A DNA stretch of 64,000 nt from Vibrio cyclitrophicus. GTDB lineage: Bacteria; Pseudomonadota; Gammaproteobacteria; Enterobacterales; Vibrionaceae. The DNA is taken from assembly GCA_023206055.1 (NCBI GenBank), contig CP065366.1, forward strand, positions 1,178,001-1,242,000, in the 5' to 3' direction. Position numbers and translations under genes: made by a program. The notes below the pieces were generated by a model. That model worked only from the letters and a program-made list of their open reading frames with translations, was not told the origin of the DNA and did not search any database. Shown here piece by piece: positions 54,826 through 63,953 of the stretch. The first letter of the stretch is position 1. Each line of letters opens with the position of its first letter.

Positions 54826-56088
54826 ATGAAAAAGCTAATCACGAATGCAAATGTTTTTAACGGTACAGACGACAAACTTATTGAGAATGTGTCGGTTTTA
54901 ATCGAAGACAACTTGATCACTAAGATTGGTGATATTGACCCATCAACTGTAGACGAAGTCATTGATGCGAAAGGCGGTACTGTAATGCCAGGGCTTATTG
55001 ATGCGCACGTTCATATTACGCTTTCTGCAGGCTTCGGTGAAATGGATGCAATGCCTCGTGAAGAACTAGCGATTCGCTCAGCAAAAATTTCAAAAGAGAT
55101 GCTAATGCGTGGCTTTACAACGTGTCGTGATGTGGGTGGTAATACACTTGGTCTTAAGAATGCTATCGATAGTGGCTACGCTACAGGCCCACGTATCCTG
55201 CCATCACAAGCGGCGATTTCTCAAACATGTGGTCACTCTGATTACCGTCAAAACCAAGCGCAAGAGCGTTTATCTAATGGTCATGAAGACTCACCATTAA
55301 TGAAGACGGGCACGTTTAAAGTTGCAGACGGTCGCACAGAAGTACTCAAAGCCGTTCGTGAACAGCTATTTAAAGGCGCTTCACAAATCAAAATTATGGC
55401 CGGTGGTGGTGCATCATCTACATTTGATCCACTTGATACCCTGCAATACACTCTTGATGAAATGAAAGCAGCAGTACAAGCAGCATCTGACTACGGTACT
55501 TACGTTGCCGCGCACATTCATACTACACCTGCAATGCACCGTGCCGCCGAAGCTGGCGTAATGTGTTTTGAACATGCAACCATTATGGACGACGAAATTG
55601 CACAAGTGATTAAAGACAAAGGCATTTGGGTTGTACCTTCATACTTTACCGCTTCACTGATCGCTGAGCGTAAGATCCCACTACCCAATGAAGAGACGTA
55701 TAAAAAGACAGAGCGCGTAGGTAAAGCGATGTTTAAATCGGCAGACCTGATTAAGAAATATAACATCGAAAATATCGCTTACGGTACTGACTGTGTCGGT
55801 ACAACTAATGTTCATGAAACGCAAATGCAAGAGCTCGGCGCGATTGAGAATACATTCGACACCATCACGGCGCTTCGCATGGCAACATCTAACTGTGGAC
55901 GTTTGTTCGAAATGTCGACTTATCAACACCCATATCAAGAAGGTAAGCTTGGGCAAATCGTTGAAGGTGCGTATGCAGACCTTCTAATCATCGATGGTAA
56001 TCCACTGGACGGTGTTGAGTGTGTAATGAATGATGACGCGAAGAAAGTTATCATGAAAGATGGTGAAATCTACAAAAACACACTGTAA
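54826..56088 (+). CDS. cytoplasmic metal-dependent amidohydrolase
   Basis: 420 residues without signal peptide, ATG preceded by GAGGAAT. Ligands in order: DAHVHI (HxH), QIKIMAGGG (Lys), AAHIHT (His), CFEHAT (His), YGTDCVG (Asp). It is a paralogue of the secreted enzyme at 47537. It probably acts on the same class of imported compound in the cytoplasm; the substrate is unknown. It has its own strong terminator. Confidence 0.9.
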   Translation: MKKLITNANVFNGTDDKLIENVSVLIEDNLITKIGDIDPSTVDEVIDAKGGTVMPGLIDAHVHITLSAGFGEMDAMPREELAIRSAKISKEMLMRGFTTCRDVGGNTLGLKNAIDSGYATGPRILPSQAAISQTCGHSDYRQNQAQERLSNGHEDSPLMKTGTFKVADGRTEVLKAVREQLFKGASQIKIMAGGGASSTFDPLDTLQYTLDEMKAAVQAASDYGTYVAAHIHTTPAMHRAAEAGVMCFEHATIMDDEIAQVIKDKGIWVVPSYFTASLIAERKIPLPNEETYKKTERVGKAMFKSADLIKKYNIENIAYGTDCVGTTNVHETQMQELGAIENTFDTITALRMATSNCGRLFEMSTYQHPYQEGKLGQIVEGAYADLLIIDGNPLDGVECVMNDDAKKVIMKDGEIYKNTL

Positions 56089-56100
56089 CTGGAATAAAGA

Positions 56101-56125
56101 AAAGAGCCAGTGTGGCTCTTTTTTT
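56101..56125 (+). terminator. terminator after the cytoplasmic amidohydrolase
   Basis: AAAGAGCCA / TGGCTCTTT with loop GTG, then more T. The following 400 bases have no gene; they hold a partial repeat A. Confidence 0.9.
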
Positions 56126-56250
56126 ATAACTAACCATTCAGGGTTGAGGCTGTGTTAGTTAACGACCCAAGAGGTGTTCATTCTACAACCTGTCGTCACC
56201 TTATTCTGTAAAAGAAAGACTAGATCGCTAGTTTATTAGATTGGATTAGC

Positions 56251-56312
56251 CATACCTGTAGTTATTCATTATTTCCTAATTTAGCAGAGTCGCTAACAAG
56301 CTTTTGTCCAGA
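56251..56312 (+). repeat. partial copy of repeat A
   Basis: Matches the 3' half of repeat A: TACCTGTAGTTATTCAT, TAATTTAGCA and AACAAGCTTTTGTCCA, without the 5' hairpin. A still shorter trace (AGCAAAAGCACTAGCAAGG) lies near 30473. Confidence 0.65.
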
Positions 56313-56527
56313 GACGTGTTATGCCGCCATGCTTTCGGACAAGAACGCCTTAGTGCTATGACTCTAAAACGCGTGTGCCTCAAAATCCGTCAGAGTTAAA
56401 CCCATACATATCCTGTTCCAGTTTTTCACCAGATTATTTAGTCGTGAAGATCTCGATACGATTGAAATTAATGTGAGGCGAATGATATAAATGTAATCTT
56501 TAAATACAGGAATTAATAAATTTAGAC

Positions 56528-57301
56528 ATGGTACAAATGGATAACTTTCCCACCATAGGACTTAAAACCTCGTTACCCATAAGCATATTGGCACTTGCCT
56601 TATATTACCTATGGGGCGACATGAGTTTTAATGATCTTCGTGGCCTTTTTTGGGTGGTGGCGTTTGTGATGATGCTTACTTTAAAGAAGAGTGAAAATAG
56701 CCTCTTTTCAGTAACTCCACAAGTTTCCTCTTTTACTCATCATGTCTTCCCAATTACTGTGCTAGCGATTGGCGTGGCTTGTATCACGTTATTCTATATG
56801 GAATTTATCCGGCAATATGTCACGGGACAAGAAGTCGACTATATCGTAGGATTTCTCGTTAGTGGTGAACTGGAAGTAAGCGAGAAACTAAATTATCTTT
56901 TCGAAACCGTTATATTAGCTCCGTTATCAGAGGAGTTTTTCTTCAGGTTTATCTTGCTAAGTAGCATATGCTTACTTTTGAGAAACAAGTTTGTAGGCGT
57001 AATTTTATCGTCACTCTTATTCGCCTACGGCCATGAAGACCCTGTCGTTGCTTTTTCTCTAGGTATCACTGCATCAATAGTTCTACTGAAATACATGAGT
57101 ATATATAGCGCTATAATTCTTCATACGATTTATAATTTGTGGATATATACAGTGGAAGTTTTTATCGTACCCGCATTTTTCTTTAATGATTGGGACTTTG
57201 CACCAAGTGGGAACATCGGAACAATCGTTTCTATAATGGCATTAGTTGTATCTTTTTTGGCACTATTGATTATTAAACGCAAGGAAAAATCAATACAATA
57301 A
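56528..57301 (+). CDS. CPBP-family intramembrane protease
   Basis: 257 residues, about seven membrane segments. CPBP (CaaX protease and bacteriocin-processing) motifs: PLSEEFFFRF (EExxxR type), LLFAYGHED (FxxxH type) and AIILHTIYNLW (HxxxN type). It cleaves membrane substrates; bacterial members are linked to bacteriocin self-immunity or protein processing. It stands alone. The ATG at 56528 is used. Confidence 0.85.
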   Translation: MVQMDNFPTIGLKTSLPISILALALYYLWGDMSFNDLRGLFWVVAFVMMLTLKKSENSLFSVTPQVSSFTHHVFPITVLAIGVACITLFYMEFIRQYVTGQEVDYIVGFLVSGELEVSEKLNYLFETVILAPLSEEFFFRFILLSSICLLLRNKFVGVILSSLLFAYGHEDPVVAFSLGITASIVLLKYMSIYSAIILHTIYNLWIYTVEVFIVPAFFFNDWDFAPSGNIGTIVSIMALVVSFLALLIIKRKEKSIQ

Positions 57302-57397
57302 GGTTTTAGCAACCGCTTCATCACTATAAGGACTGAGACAATAATCAATGAAATCACCACACTTATCGACACCTCGATAGTAAAGTTGATGACACAC

Positions 57398-57575
57398 TTT
57401 TGTCCAAAAGTTTGTTACACACATGTCGATTATGTCTGCTAGAGGATTAATTGGAGCGTGGTAAATTTACTACGTTGAATCTTAGTCGTTGTTCAAATTT
57501 GCAGACTTATGTTGCAAGCATCACCTTAAAAAAATCCGCTTTTAATGAGCGGCTTATTGTTATCTGAAGCTTTTC
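57398..57575 (+). repeat. dispersed repeat B, copy 3 (internal deletion)
   Basis: Begins TTTTGTCCAAAAGTTTGTTA and ends with a decayed hairpin (AATCCGCTTTTAATGAGCGGC). Compared with the copy at 29502 it lacks about 90 bases between two ACTTATGTTGCAA-like direct repeats, which looks like recombination between them. Confidence 0.78.
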
Positions 57576-57604
57576 TATTATCTTGCTCAACGCGTTTAAA
57601 TTTC

Positions 57605-57946
57605 TTAATTCGCAGGCAACACCACAGCAGACGCTTCTTCCTCTGAATCTTCTTTGTCTTCTACTTGGTCAGCCACCCAATCAATTGTCTTTGTTAGATA
57701 GAGTTTGTTGGTTTCGGTATCGCACCAACTCTTGGATAGTCCTCTTCGATTAAACTCACTGCCAATTGCTGCGAGTGTCTGGTTGCTTGAGCGCCCGTAA
57801 TACAAGGTGTCGCACAGTTGCAGGTTCGACATCGATTGTGGGTATGTATTAACCGACGAGGAGTTCATGCTTAGTGCTTTGGATTGATTGTGCGTGCAGC
57901 CTGTAAGGCTTAAGAAAAAGATCAATGCTAAGGCTTTCTTCATCAT
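57605..57946 (-). CDS. small lipoprotein
   Basis: 113 residues. Lipobox LTGCT (Cys17). The mature part has CDTLYYGRSSNQTLAAIGSEFNRRGLSKSWCDT, with two Cys that may pair; this pattern is seen in Vibrio lipoproteins of unknown role. The acidic tail ends DKEDSEEEASAVVLPAN. Two ATGs in tandem begin the frame. It is a single-gene unit. Confidence 0.75.
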   Translation of the reverse strand: MMKKALALIFFLSLTGCTHNQSKALSMNSSSVNTYPQSMSNLQLCDTLYYGRSSNQTLAAIGSEFNRRGLSKSWCDTETNKLYLTKTIDWVADQVEDKEDSEEEASAVVLPAN

Positions 57947-58190
57947 ATCTCTGAACAGTTACCAATAGTTGGCGGGGATTATGAGCATGATTAAGTCACT
58001 GATTTGTCAATTCTTCGCTAACTGCTTACAGAGCACGATCTTGCTCGCAATTAGAAAACGTTATTGAGCCGTTTAATTCCTCGATCAAAAAACGTATTAA
58101 CAAACAAATGCGCAATTTTGTACAAAAGCTGAAAGAGCCTATAGAGTAGACTGATAAGTCGCTCGATAATCAACAGGCTTGGGAATTGTT

Positions 58191-59024
58191 ATGGAGAACA
58201 AGAAACGCTCTAAAGAAAAGGCCGAATATAAGATAACGGAAGAACTCGGTGGCCTTGAAATCCTGAATGCTGAATATGAAAAGCAGAACTTCTCACGCCA
58301 TAGCCACGAGGGCTACACGCTGGGAGTTATCGAGCAGGGCGCTCAACGTTTCTATCGAACGGGCGGACATCATATTGCGCCACAAGATGCGATTATTTTG
58401 GTCAATGCCGATGAAGTACATAGCGGTCATTCTGCTACCGAAGGTGGTTGGGCGTATCGTGCAATGTATCCACTCCCAGAACAACTTGCCAAGATCACTC
58501 AAGAGCTAAACCTACCGAATTACGGCGCGCCTTATTTCCCAAGAGCGGTTGTTGAAGACCCTGAACTCGCTAACCAATTAAGACTGGTGTTCAACGCGAT
58601 TGATGAATCGGACAATCGCCTGTTACGAGAGACCTTGATGTATGGAATGCTGGTTAAGCTGATTAGTCGACATGGGAAATCGAGCCTTAAGCCTCAACTG
58701 GACGGAAAAACTCAGCGCCAACTCGTCTTAGTGAAAGAGTTCTTAGATGACTTTCCACAAGCCGATGTGTCCCTAGACGAGTTATCTAAGTTAGCGGCTT
58801 TGAGCCCGTTTCACTTAGTGCGTTCTTTTCAGAAAGAGTTTGGTCTTCCGCCACATGCGTATCAGATCCAATCTCGATTAAGGCTTTCTCGTAAATTATT
58901 GAAACAAGGGCATACCATTTCTGATACCGCGCAAGAGTGTGGCTTTCACGACCAAAGCCATTTTCATCGACACTTTAAAAAAGCCAATGGTTACACGCCG
59001 GGGCAATACATCAAAATGCTTTAA
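58191..59024 (+). CDS. AraC-family regulator with cupin sensor domain
   Basis: 277 residues from ATG 58191. N-terminal cupin (FSRHSHEGYTLGVIEQGAQRF ... ILVNADEVHSG) and C-terminal double HTH (SLDELSKLAALSPFHLVRSFQKE; ISDTAQECGFHDQSHFHRHFKK, then GYTPGQY). AraC regulators of this type commonly precede azlCD, as here, and are thought to respond to an amino acid. Confidence 0.9.
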   Translation: MENKKRSKEKAEYKITEELGGLEILNAEYEKQNFSRHSHEGYTLGVIEQGAQRFYRTGGHHIAPQDAIILVNADEVHSGHSATEGGWAYRAMYPLPEQLAKITQELNLPNYGAPYFPRAVVEDPELANQLRLVFNAIDESDNRLLRETLMYGMLVKLISRHGKSSLKPQLDGKTQRQLVLVKEFLDDFPQADVSLDELSKLAALSPFHLVRSFQKEFGLPPHAYQIQSRLRLSRKLLKQGHTISDTAQECGFHDQSHFHRHFKKANGYTPGQYIKML

Positions 59025-59128
59025 ATGTGGGTGATGAATGAGGTCTTTAAATCGAGCAAGTTTGTACAATCGAACCCACTCAGGTGTTTTTACATTGAAT
59101 AGCCAATGTGAAGAGAGAAAAGAATAAT

Positions 59129-59857
59129 ATGGATAATCAAAAAATGGATAGGCGCACTCAGTTATGGAAGGGCGTTTTAGCGGGGATGCCTTTGAGTATC
59201 GCGGTGATACCGTGGGGAATTCTCGCAGGTTCATATGCGATAGATGCCGGATTGAATCAACTTCAAGCGCAAGCGATGTCGGCTATTCTATTTGCTGGCT
59301 CAGCGCAACTTGTCGCCGCGGGTATGTTCAAAGCGGGTATTGGTTTAGGCACCATGTTGTTGACCACACTGTTCATCACCTCAAGGCACTTTCTGTATAG
59401 CGTATCGATGCGTGAAAAAATCAGCCATCTTCCTGCGCGTTGGCGCCTATTACTTGGGTTTTGGCTCACCGACGAGCTGTTCGCGATATGCAGTGGGCAG
59501 TCTCAGCAAGAGTTTAATCGTTGGTATGCTGCGGGTGTGGGTGGTGGTTTTTACCTCGTTTGGAATATCGCGAGCTTTGTTGGCATTGTCGCGGGAAGCC
59601 AAATTCCTTCGCTTAATGAGATTGGACTCGACTTTGCGGTCGCAGCAACCTTTATCGCTTTGGTTTTTCCATTAATCAGAACATTGCCTGTTGTGGTGTG
59701 TGTGGTGATCTCATTGGTCACCTCGGTCGCGATGTCGGTCAACAATGTTGACGGTGGGCTAATGATTGCAGCGATCGCCGGTATGTTAGCGGGCTTTTTC
59801 AGTGAATCGTTCCAAGAGCGAAACAACGGTAACAAGACAATCGTGGAGGGGGAATAG
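59129..59857 (+). CDS. azlC: AzlC branched-chain amino acid exporter subunit
   Basis: 242 residues from ATG 59129 (an earlier GTG at 59108 is possible). AzlC signature: GVLAGMPLSIAVIPWGILAG, then FAGSAQLVAAGMF and TSRHFLYSVSMR. Six or so membrane segments. It works with AzlD to export branched-chain or related amino acids. It is followed by azlD after 2 bases. Confidence 0.9.
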   Translation: MDNQKMDRRTQLWKGVLAGMPLSIAVIPWGILAGSYAIDAGLNQLQAQAMSAILFAGSAQLVAAGMFKAGIGLGTMLLTTLFITSRHFLYSVSMREKISHLPARWRLLLGFWLTDELFAICSGQSQQEFNRWYAAGVGGGFYLVWNIASFVGIVAGSQIPSLNEIGLDFAVAATFIALVFPLIRTLPVVVCVVISLVTSVAMSVNNVDGGLMIAAIAGMLAGFFSESFQERNNGNKTIVEGE

Positions 59858-59859
59858 AG

Positions 59860-60189
59860 ATGATTTGGTTAACGATATTCCTCATGACTGCGATTGTTTT
59901 CTTTAGTCGGTATGTGTTTCTAGAGCCTACAGTTCCTCTTCGACTAAATAGTGCAGCGAGGCGTCTACTAAGATATTCAAGCCCAGCGGTGCTTACCGCA
60001 ATTTGGGGGCCAATTGTATTTGCACCAGAACAAACATTTTGGCCAAGCCTAGAGAATCCTTACTTGATCGGTGCTCTTGTGACTGGTCTGTTGATATGGA
60101 AAACAGGCAATGTGCTGCTAACGATCGGCGTCAGCATGGCGGTGTTCTTGTTCTACAATCTTGTCGCGGTTGAATATCTTTTTTCTTGA
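59860..60189 (+). CDS. azlD: AzlD amino acid exporter subunit
   Basis: 109 residues, four membrane segments, with the AzlD-type RLLRYSSPAVLTAIWGPIVF. It has a strong GGAGGGGG ribosome-binding site inside the end of azlC. Confidence 0.9.
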   Translation: MIWLTIFLMTAIVFFSRYVFLEPTVPLRLNSAARRLLRYSSPAVLTAIWGPIVFAPEQTFWPSLENPYLIGALVTGLLIWKTGNVLLTIGVSMAVFLFYNLVAVEYLFS

Positions 60190-60238
60190 TTACCACTATA
60201 GGTTTATTTCTTCCTCATAATTTAAGGGCTGTATAAAT

Positions 60239-60544
60239 ATGATTACTTGTTATGTTCGATATGTGATTGATTCTAAAAAGATTAAGGAGTTCGAGACCTA
60301 CGCAAAAATGTGGATTCCTTTAGTGGCTAAGTTTGGCGGTCAACACAATGGGTACTTCTTGCCATCAGAGGGCGCGAACAATATCGCCTTGGCACTGTTC
60401 TCTTTTGATAGCTTGGCGGCTTATGAAGAGTATAGAACTCAGTCGCTGAGCGATGCTGAGTGTATTAAAGCGTTTGAATTTGCAGACGAAGTTGATTGTA
60501 TCGTGAGTTATGAACGCAGCTTTTTTAGACCTGTTTTAGAGTGA
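60239..60544 (+). CDS. NIPSNAP-family protein
   Basis: 101 residues, dimeric ferredoxin-like fold family: CYVRYVIDSKKIKEFETYAKMW and GGQHNGYFLPSEGANNIALALFSF. The function is not established. It follows azlD by about 50 bases and may be co-transcribed. Confidence 0.85.
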   Translation: MITCYVRYVIDSKKIKEFETYAKMWIPLVAKFGGQHNGYFLPSEGANNIALALFSFDSLAAYEEYRTQSLSDAECIKAFEFADEVDCIVSYERSFFRPVLE

Positions 60545-60624
60545 TAGACCTTGCAACGTATAGCGTGGTGGCATCTAATGTACGGATTCACTGTTGTGTG
60601 TTTAGGTTCTGGTAAGGAGTTAAT

Positions 60625-61398
60625 TTGGCTAAGAAGTATTATGTGGTTTGGAAAGGTCGTACACCGGGTATTTTTACCACTTGGAATGATTGTAAATCTC
60701 AAGTCGATGGTTTTGCAGGGGCGAGATATAAATCGTTTCCAACACTAGGCGAGGCTGAGTCTGCTTTCGGAGGTAAAACGTCGTCTGCGTCAGGTGCTAC
60801 GGCGACAAAGCCAAGCTCTGCGGGTAAGGCGAAGAAAGCAAAGGTGCCACCTCTTTCAGAGCAGCAAATCACCGATATGCCTTTTGACATCAAGATCTTT
60901 ACCGACGGCGCCTGCGAGCCCAATCCTGGTGAAGCAGGAACGGGGTTAGCGGTCTACTTGAAGAATGAGCTAACCGAGTTGTGGTATGGGTTATATCAGC
61001 CGATGGGCACGAACAATACCGCAGAGCTTCAAGGCTTAAAGCAAGCATTCATCCTCGCGCAAGAAAAGCTGCAAGCCGGTTTGTCTGTTGCGATTTATTG
61101 TGACTCTAAGTACTCGATAGATTGCATTACTAAGTGGGCAACGGGTTGGGAGAAAAAGGGCTGGACCAAGTCGGGCGGCGAGATCAAAAACCTCGACATT
61201 ATTAAACCTGCATATGCACTTTACCAAGAACTGGCTGCAAAAATTACCATCTATCATGTGAATGGTCACGTTGGTATTGAAGGTAATGAATTGGCCGATA
61301 GAATGTCGATTGTCGCTATCTCATCGAAAGAGCAACAACTCGCTCAATATTGTGACATCGAAGATCTTGAGTCTATTTTGGCACTGCGAGCCGGCTAG
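60625..61398 (+). CDS. rnhA: RNase HI with N-terminal viroplasmin-like domain
   Basis: 257 residues from TTG 60625 (AAGGAG upstream). Residues 1-45 are the RNA/DNA-hybrid-binding domain (KKYYVVWKGRTPGIFTTWNDC). A Ser/Ala-rich linker follows. The catalytic domain from about residue 88 has Asp (FTDGACEP), Glu (NTAELQG), Asp (YCDSKYS) and Asp (GNELADRMS). It degrades RNA in RNA-DNA hybrids. It ends at a good terminator. Confidence 0.9.
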   Translation: MAKKYYVVWKGRTPGIFTTWNDCKSQVDGFAGARYKSFPTLGEAESAFGGKTSSASGATATKPSSAGKAKKAKVPPLSEQQITDMPFDIKIFTDGACEPNPGEAGTGLAVYLKNELTELWYGLYQPMGTNNTAELQGLKQAFILAQEKLQAGLSVAIYCDSKYSIDCITKWATGWEKKGWTKSGGEIKNLDIIKPAYALYQELAAKITIYHVNGHVGIEGNELADRMSIVAISSKEQQLAQYCDIEDLESILALRAG

Positions 61399-61459
61399 CT
61401 AGGCTTCTTAATGAAAGTTGCAGAAAGCCTAAGAAGTCACCATTGGGCAGTGCTAATTT

Positions 61460-61496
61460 GAGCGCTACGTTTTAAATCAATGTAGCGCTCTTTTGG
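61460..61496 (+). terminator. terminator after rnhA
   Basis: GAGCGCTAC / GTAGCGCTC (9 pairs) with a 13-base loop, followed by TTTT. Confidence 0.8.
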
Positions 61497-61546
61497 TTCT
61501 TATGGTGCTTAGCCGTTTTTGTGATGCTTACTGCCTGAGTTAATCA

Positions 61547-62695
61547 TTATTGAGCTGGGTCCTCTATCCAACGAGACAATTGCTGAGCTTGTTTTATCGA
61601 ATTAAAACTGTCTTTCACTTTCTCTCGTGCCTTTAAACCCATCGATGTTTTATCGTTGCTGCTTAGCTGCGCGAAACGCTCAATCGCTTCTCTTAATTCT
61701 TCCACGTTCTTTTCGCTAACCACAAAACCTGTCTCTGGTGAGACGATCTCTTTGCATCCCATGATGTTGGTGGTAATAACTGGCGTTCCCACGGCCATCG
61801 CTTCTTTTAAAACCAGTGGGCCTGTATCCACACACCCAGTTTCGGAAAAACAGAAGGGCGCGATTAGGCTGTCATAGTTCGATAGTTTCTCTTTGACCCA
61901 CTCATGAGGTTTAGCGCCAAGAAAGGTCACGTTTCGAGTGAGCCCTTGCTCTTTGACCTGTAATTTTAATTGTTGATCTAAATCGCCGGTACCGATGATA
62001 TCAAGGTGAATGTCGAGAGGTTCGGCAATCGGTGCTAATGCATCAATAAGGTGGTGGATACCTTTTTGCTCCACTAATCGACCAAGGAAAACAAAGCGAA
62101 GTTGCTTCGTTTCGGTTTTTGGGTTGAGTTGGAATTGTTTGGTATTTACTCCGCAGTGCAGGAGCTTAATGTTTCCTTTCGCCATGGTATTGAAGTCAGC
62201 AAGCATGTCTTTACACACTGCAACAACAAAATCACTCGAAGAAATCTTATGTTCAATGTCATAAGCAAACTCGTAAACATCATGACCGTGAGCAACGAAC
62301 GAACAGGTGATATTCAACAGTTTTGCTGCGACGATAGCGTGAGCTGTGGTGTGCTGACAGAAATGCGCATGAACGTGTTCTACATCGTTTTCCGCGAGTT
62401 GCAGCGCTAATTTAAATCCATAAGCGAACAGTGACTTTTTGGGCATGCTGGTTTGCTTAGAAATAAATGAGATAGCCTTGATGAATCCTATCCAGTTGAT
62501 GCTGGTGACTTTACCCATTCGAACATTTTTGCCTATTTCGACAATGTCGTAGTCGAACTGTTTTTCGCTGTTTTCAATTTTGAACGTCATTACACAAACA
62601 TCGTGCCCACAAGCTTTCACTGAGTCGACTTCTGTTTGAATGAAGGTCTCACTGAGTACAGGGTAGGTTGGCGCTACAAATGCTACTTTCTTCAT
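61547..62695 (-). CDS. group 1 (GT4) glycosyltransferase
   Basis: 382 residues. GT-B fold: N-terminal APTYPVLSETFIQTE, HAHFCQHTTAHA, then the nucleotide-sugar region FVFLGRLVEQKGIHHLIDAL and the E-x7-E motif PFCFSETGCVDTGPLVLKEAMAVG. It adds a sugar to a lipid-linked glycan in the cytoplasm. It diverges from the GT2 gene; both belong to a surface polysaccharide cluster that continues past the window. Confidence 0.9.
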   Translation of the reverse strand: MKKVAFVAPTYPVLSETFIQTEVDSVKACGHDVCVMTFKIENSEKQFDYDIVEIGKNVRMGKVTSINWIGFIKAISFISKQTSMPKKSLFAYGFKLALQLAENDVEHVHAHFCQHTTAHAIVAAKLLNITCSFVAHGHDVYEFAYDIEHKISSSDFVVAVCKDMLADFNTMAKGNIKLLHCGVNTKQFQLNPKTETKQLRFVFLGRLVEQKGIHHLIDALAPIAEPLDIHLDIIGTGDLDQQLKLQVKEQGLTRNVTFLGAKPHEWVKEKLSNYDSLIAPFCFSETGCVDTGPLVLKEAMAVGTPVITTNIMGCKEIVSPETGFVVSEKNVEELREAIERFAQLSSNDKTSMGLKAREKVKDSFNSIKQAQQLSRWIEDPAQ

Positions 62696-63010
62696 TCCTT
62701 ACTCCTCAAATCCATGTGACTAAAGCTATCAAGCCAAGTTAATAACCAATAAAGCAAGATACGAACCAAGATCAAATTGTAGCTTTGGAGGGCTTTTCGA
62801 TTGCTTTCCTAAGTTTACCCCTCTGGAAGTCGCCCGTTTTCTCAAATTGATAATCAAATTGAAGTTGTAGGTTTTTCGCCTCGTTGTGTTTTATCGTCAT
62901 TTTGAGAATGTTGCGTAGTAGACTGATCTAGAAGTGATTTTGTAACAAGAAACTCTCGGCATAGAACATGCAACGTCAGCCATATAACGTATAAATCTGA
63001 GGGCGTCATT
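62696..63010. other. divergent promoter region of polysaccharide genes
   Basis: 315 bases between divergent glycosyltransferase genes. A weak sigma-54-like element (GG at about 62791, GC 10 bases on; TTGCT) is present but poor at the -24 side. No hairpin or repeat that I can support. Confidence 0.4.
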
Positions 63011-63937
63011 ATGGCTAAAGTAAGTGTTGTTATTCCTACCTACAACTGTTTGGATTACCTGCCGAAGGCAATTGGCAGTGTACTTAAGCAGACTCATCAA
63101 GATGTTGAGCTCATTGTTATTGACGATAATAGTAACGATGGAACGTCGACGTATCTCGCATCGATAGACGATGATCGCATTATTACTTTGTCCACTTTGG
63201 GTGTTGGTGCACCTCAAGCGAGAAACCTTGGGATAGAGCAAGCTTCAGGTGAATACATTGCTTTTTTAGACGCAGACGATTTTTGGTTTCCAGAAAAAAT
63301 TGAGCGCCAACTCGAATTTCATCAACGATACCCAGATCTCGCGATGAGCTTTACAAACTACGAACACCTTACCGAAGACTACCAAGTGATAGTCGATTGC
63401 TTTAGTTATTGGTCTCAGTTTCAAGGTCAAGACGAGTTGTTCATCAATATCGAGAGTCCGCTGGAGTTCATCATTGAAAACAATGTGATTGGGACTTCGA
63501 CTGTCATGGTGAAATCGGATGTGTTTTCTCAAACAGACAGCTTCAATGCTGACATTAAGTACGGAGAAGATTGGGAGCTGTGGCTTCGAATGAGTGAAAA
63601 CCATCAGATCGGTGTGTTGAACTCAGTGCAGGCCGGCTACTTGATGAGAGCGAGTTCCGTTACCCAAACTGAAAGTCTAAAATTGAGAAATTTGCAGTCA
63701 ATAGAGACCATTCTTCAACATTACCAAAATGACAGTCAACGATGGAATCTACCCACTTCAAGTTTTAAAATCGCAAAGGCAAGAATACTGGAAGGCTACG
63801 CTGACTATTATCGAGGCTTGCAACAAAACCGATTGGCCATCTCATACAGTATCCGCTCGTTAGTTTTGGCTCCGCAAAAACGAACGTTACGACATCTTCT
63901 TGGAGACTGTAAGAGTTTCCTAATGCCTGCACTGTAA
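63011..63937 (+). CDS. family 2 glycosyltransferase
   Basis: 308 residues. GT2 features: VSVVIPTYNCLDYLPKAIGS, IVIDDNSNDGTS, and the metal-binding DADDFW; the acceptor part includes YGEDWELWLRMS. It transfers an activated sugar during polysaccharide assembly. It is first in a plus-strand operon with the next gene. Confidence 0.92.
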   Translation: MAKVSVVIPTYNCLDYLPKAIGSVLKQTHQDVELIVIDDNSNDGTSTYLASIDDDRIITLSTLGVGAPQARNLGIEQASGEYIAFLDADDFWFPEKIERQLEFHQRYPDLAMSFTNYEHLTEDYQVIVDCFSYWSQFQGQDELFINIESPLEFIIENNVIGTSTVMVKSDVFSQTDSFNADIKYGEDWELWLRMSENHQIGVLNSVQAGYLMRASSVTQTESLKLRNLQSIETILQHYQNDSQRWNLPTSSFKIAKARILEGYADYYRGLQQNRLAISYSIRSLVLAPQKRTLRHLLGDCKSFLMPAL

Positions 63938-63953
63938 GGAATAGGTGTCTGCT

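Noticed and set aside
62786..62806. sigma-54 promoter before the GT2 gene
   Set aside because: The -12 TTGC and GG-10-GC spacing are present, but the -24 side (AGGGCTTT) is poor; kept only as a remark.
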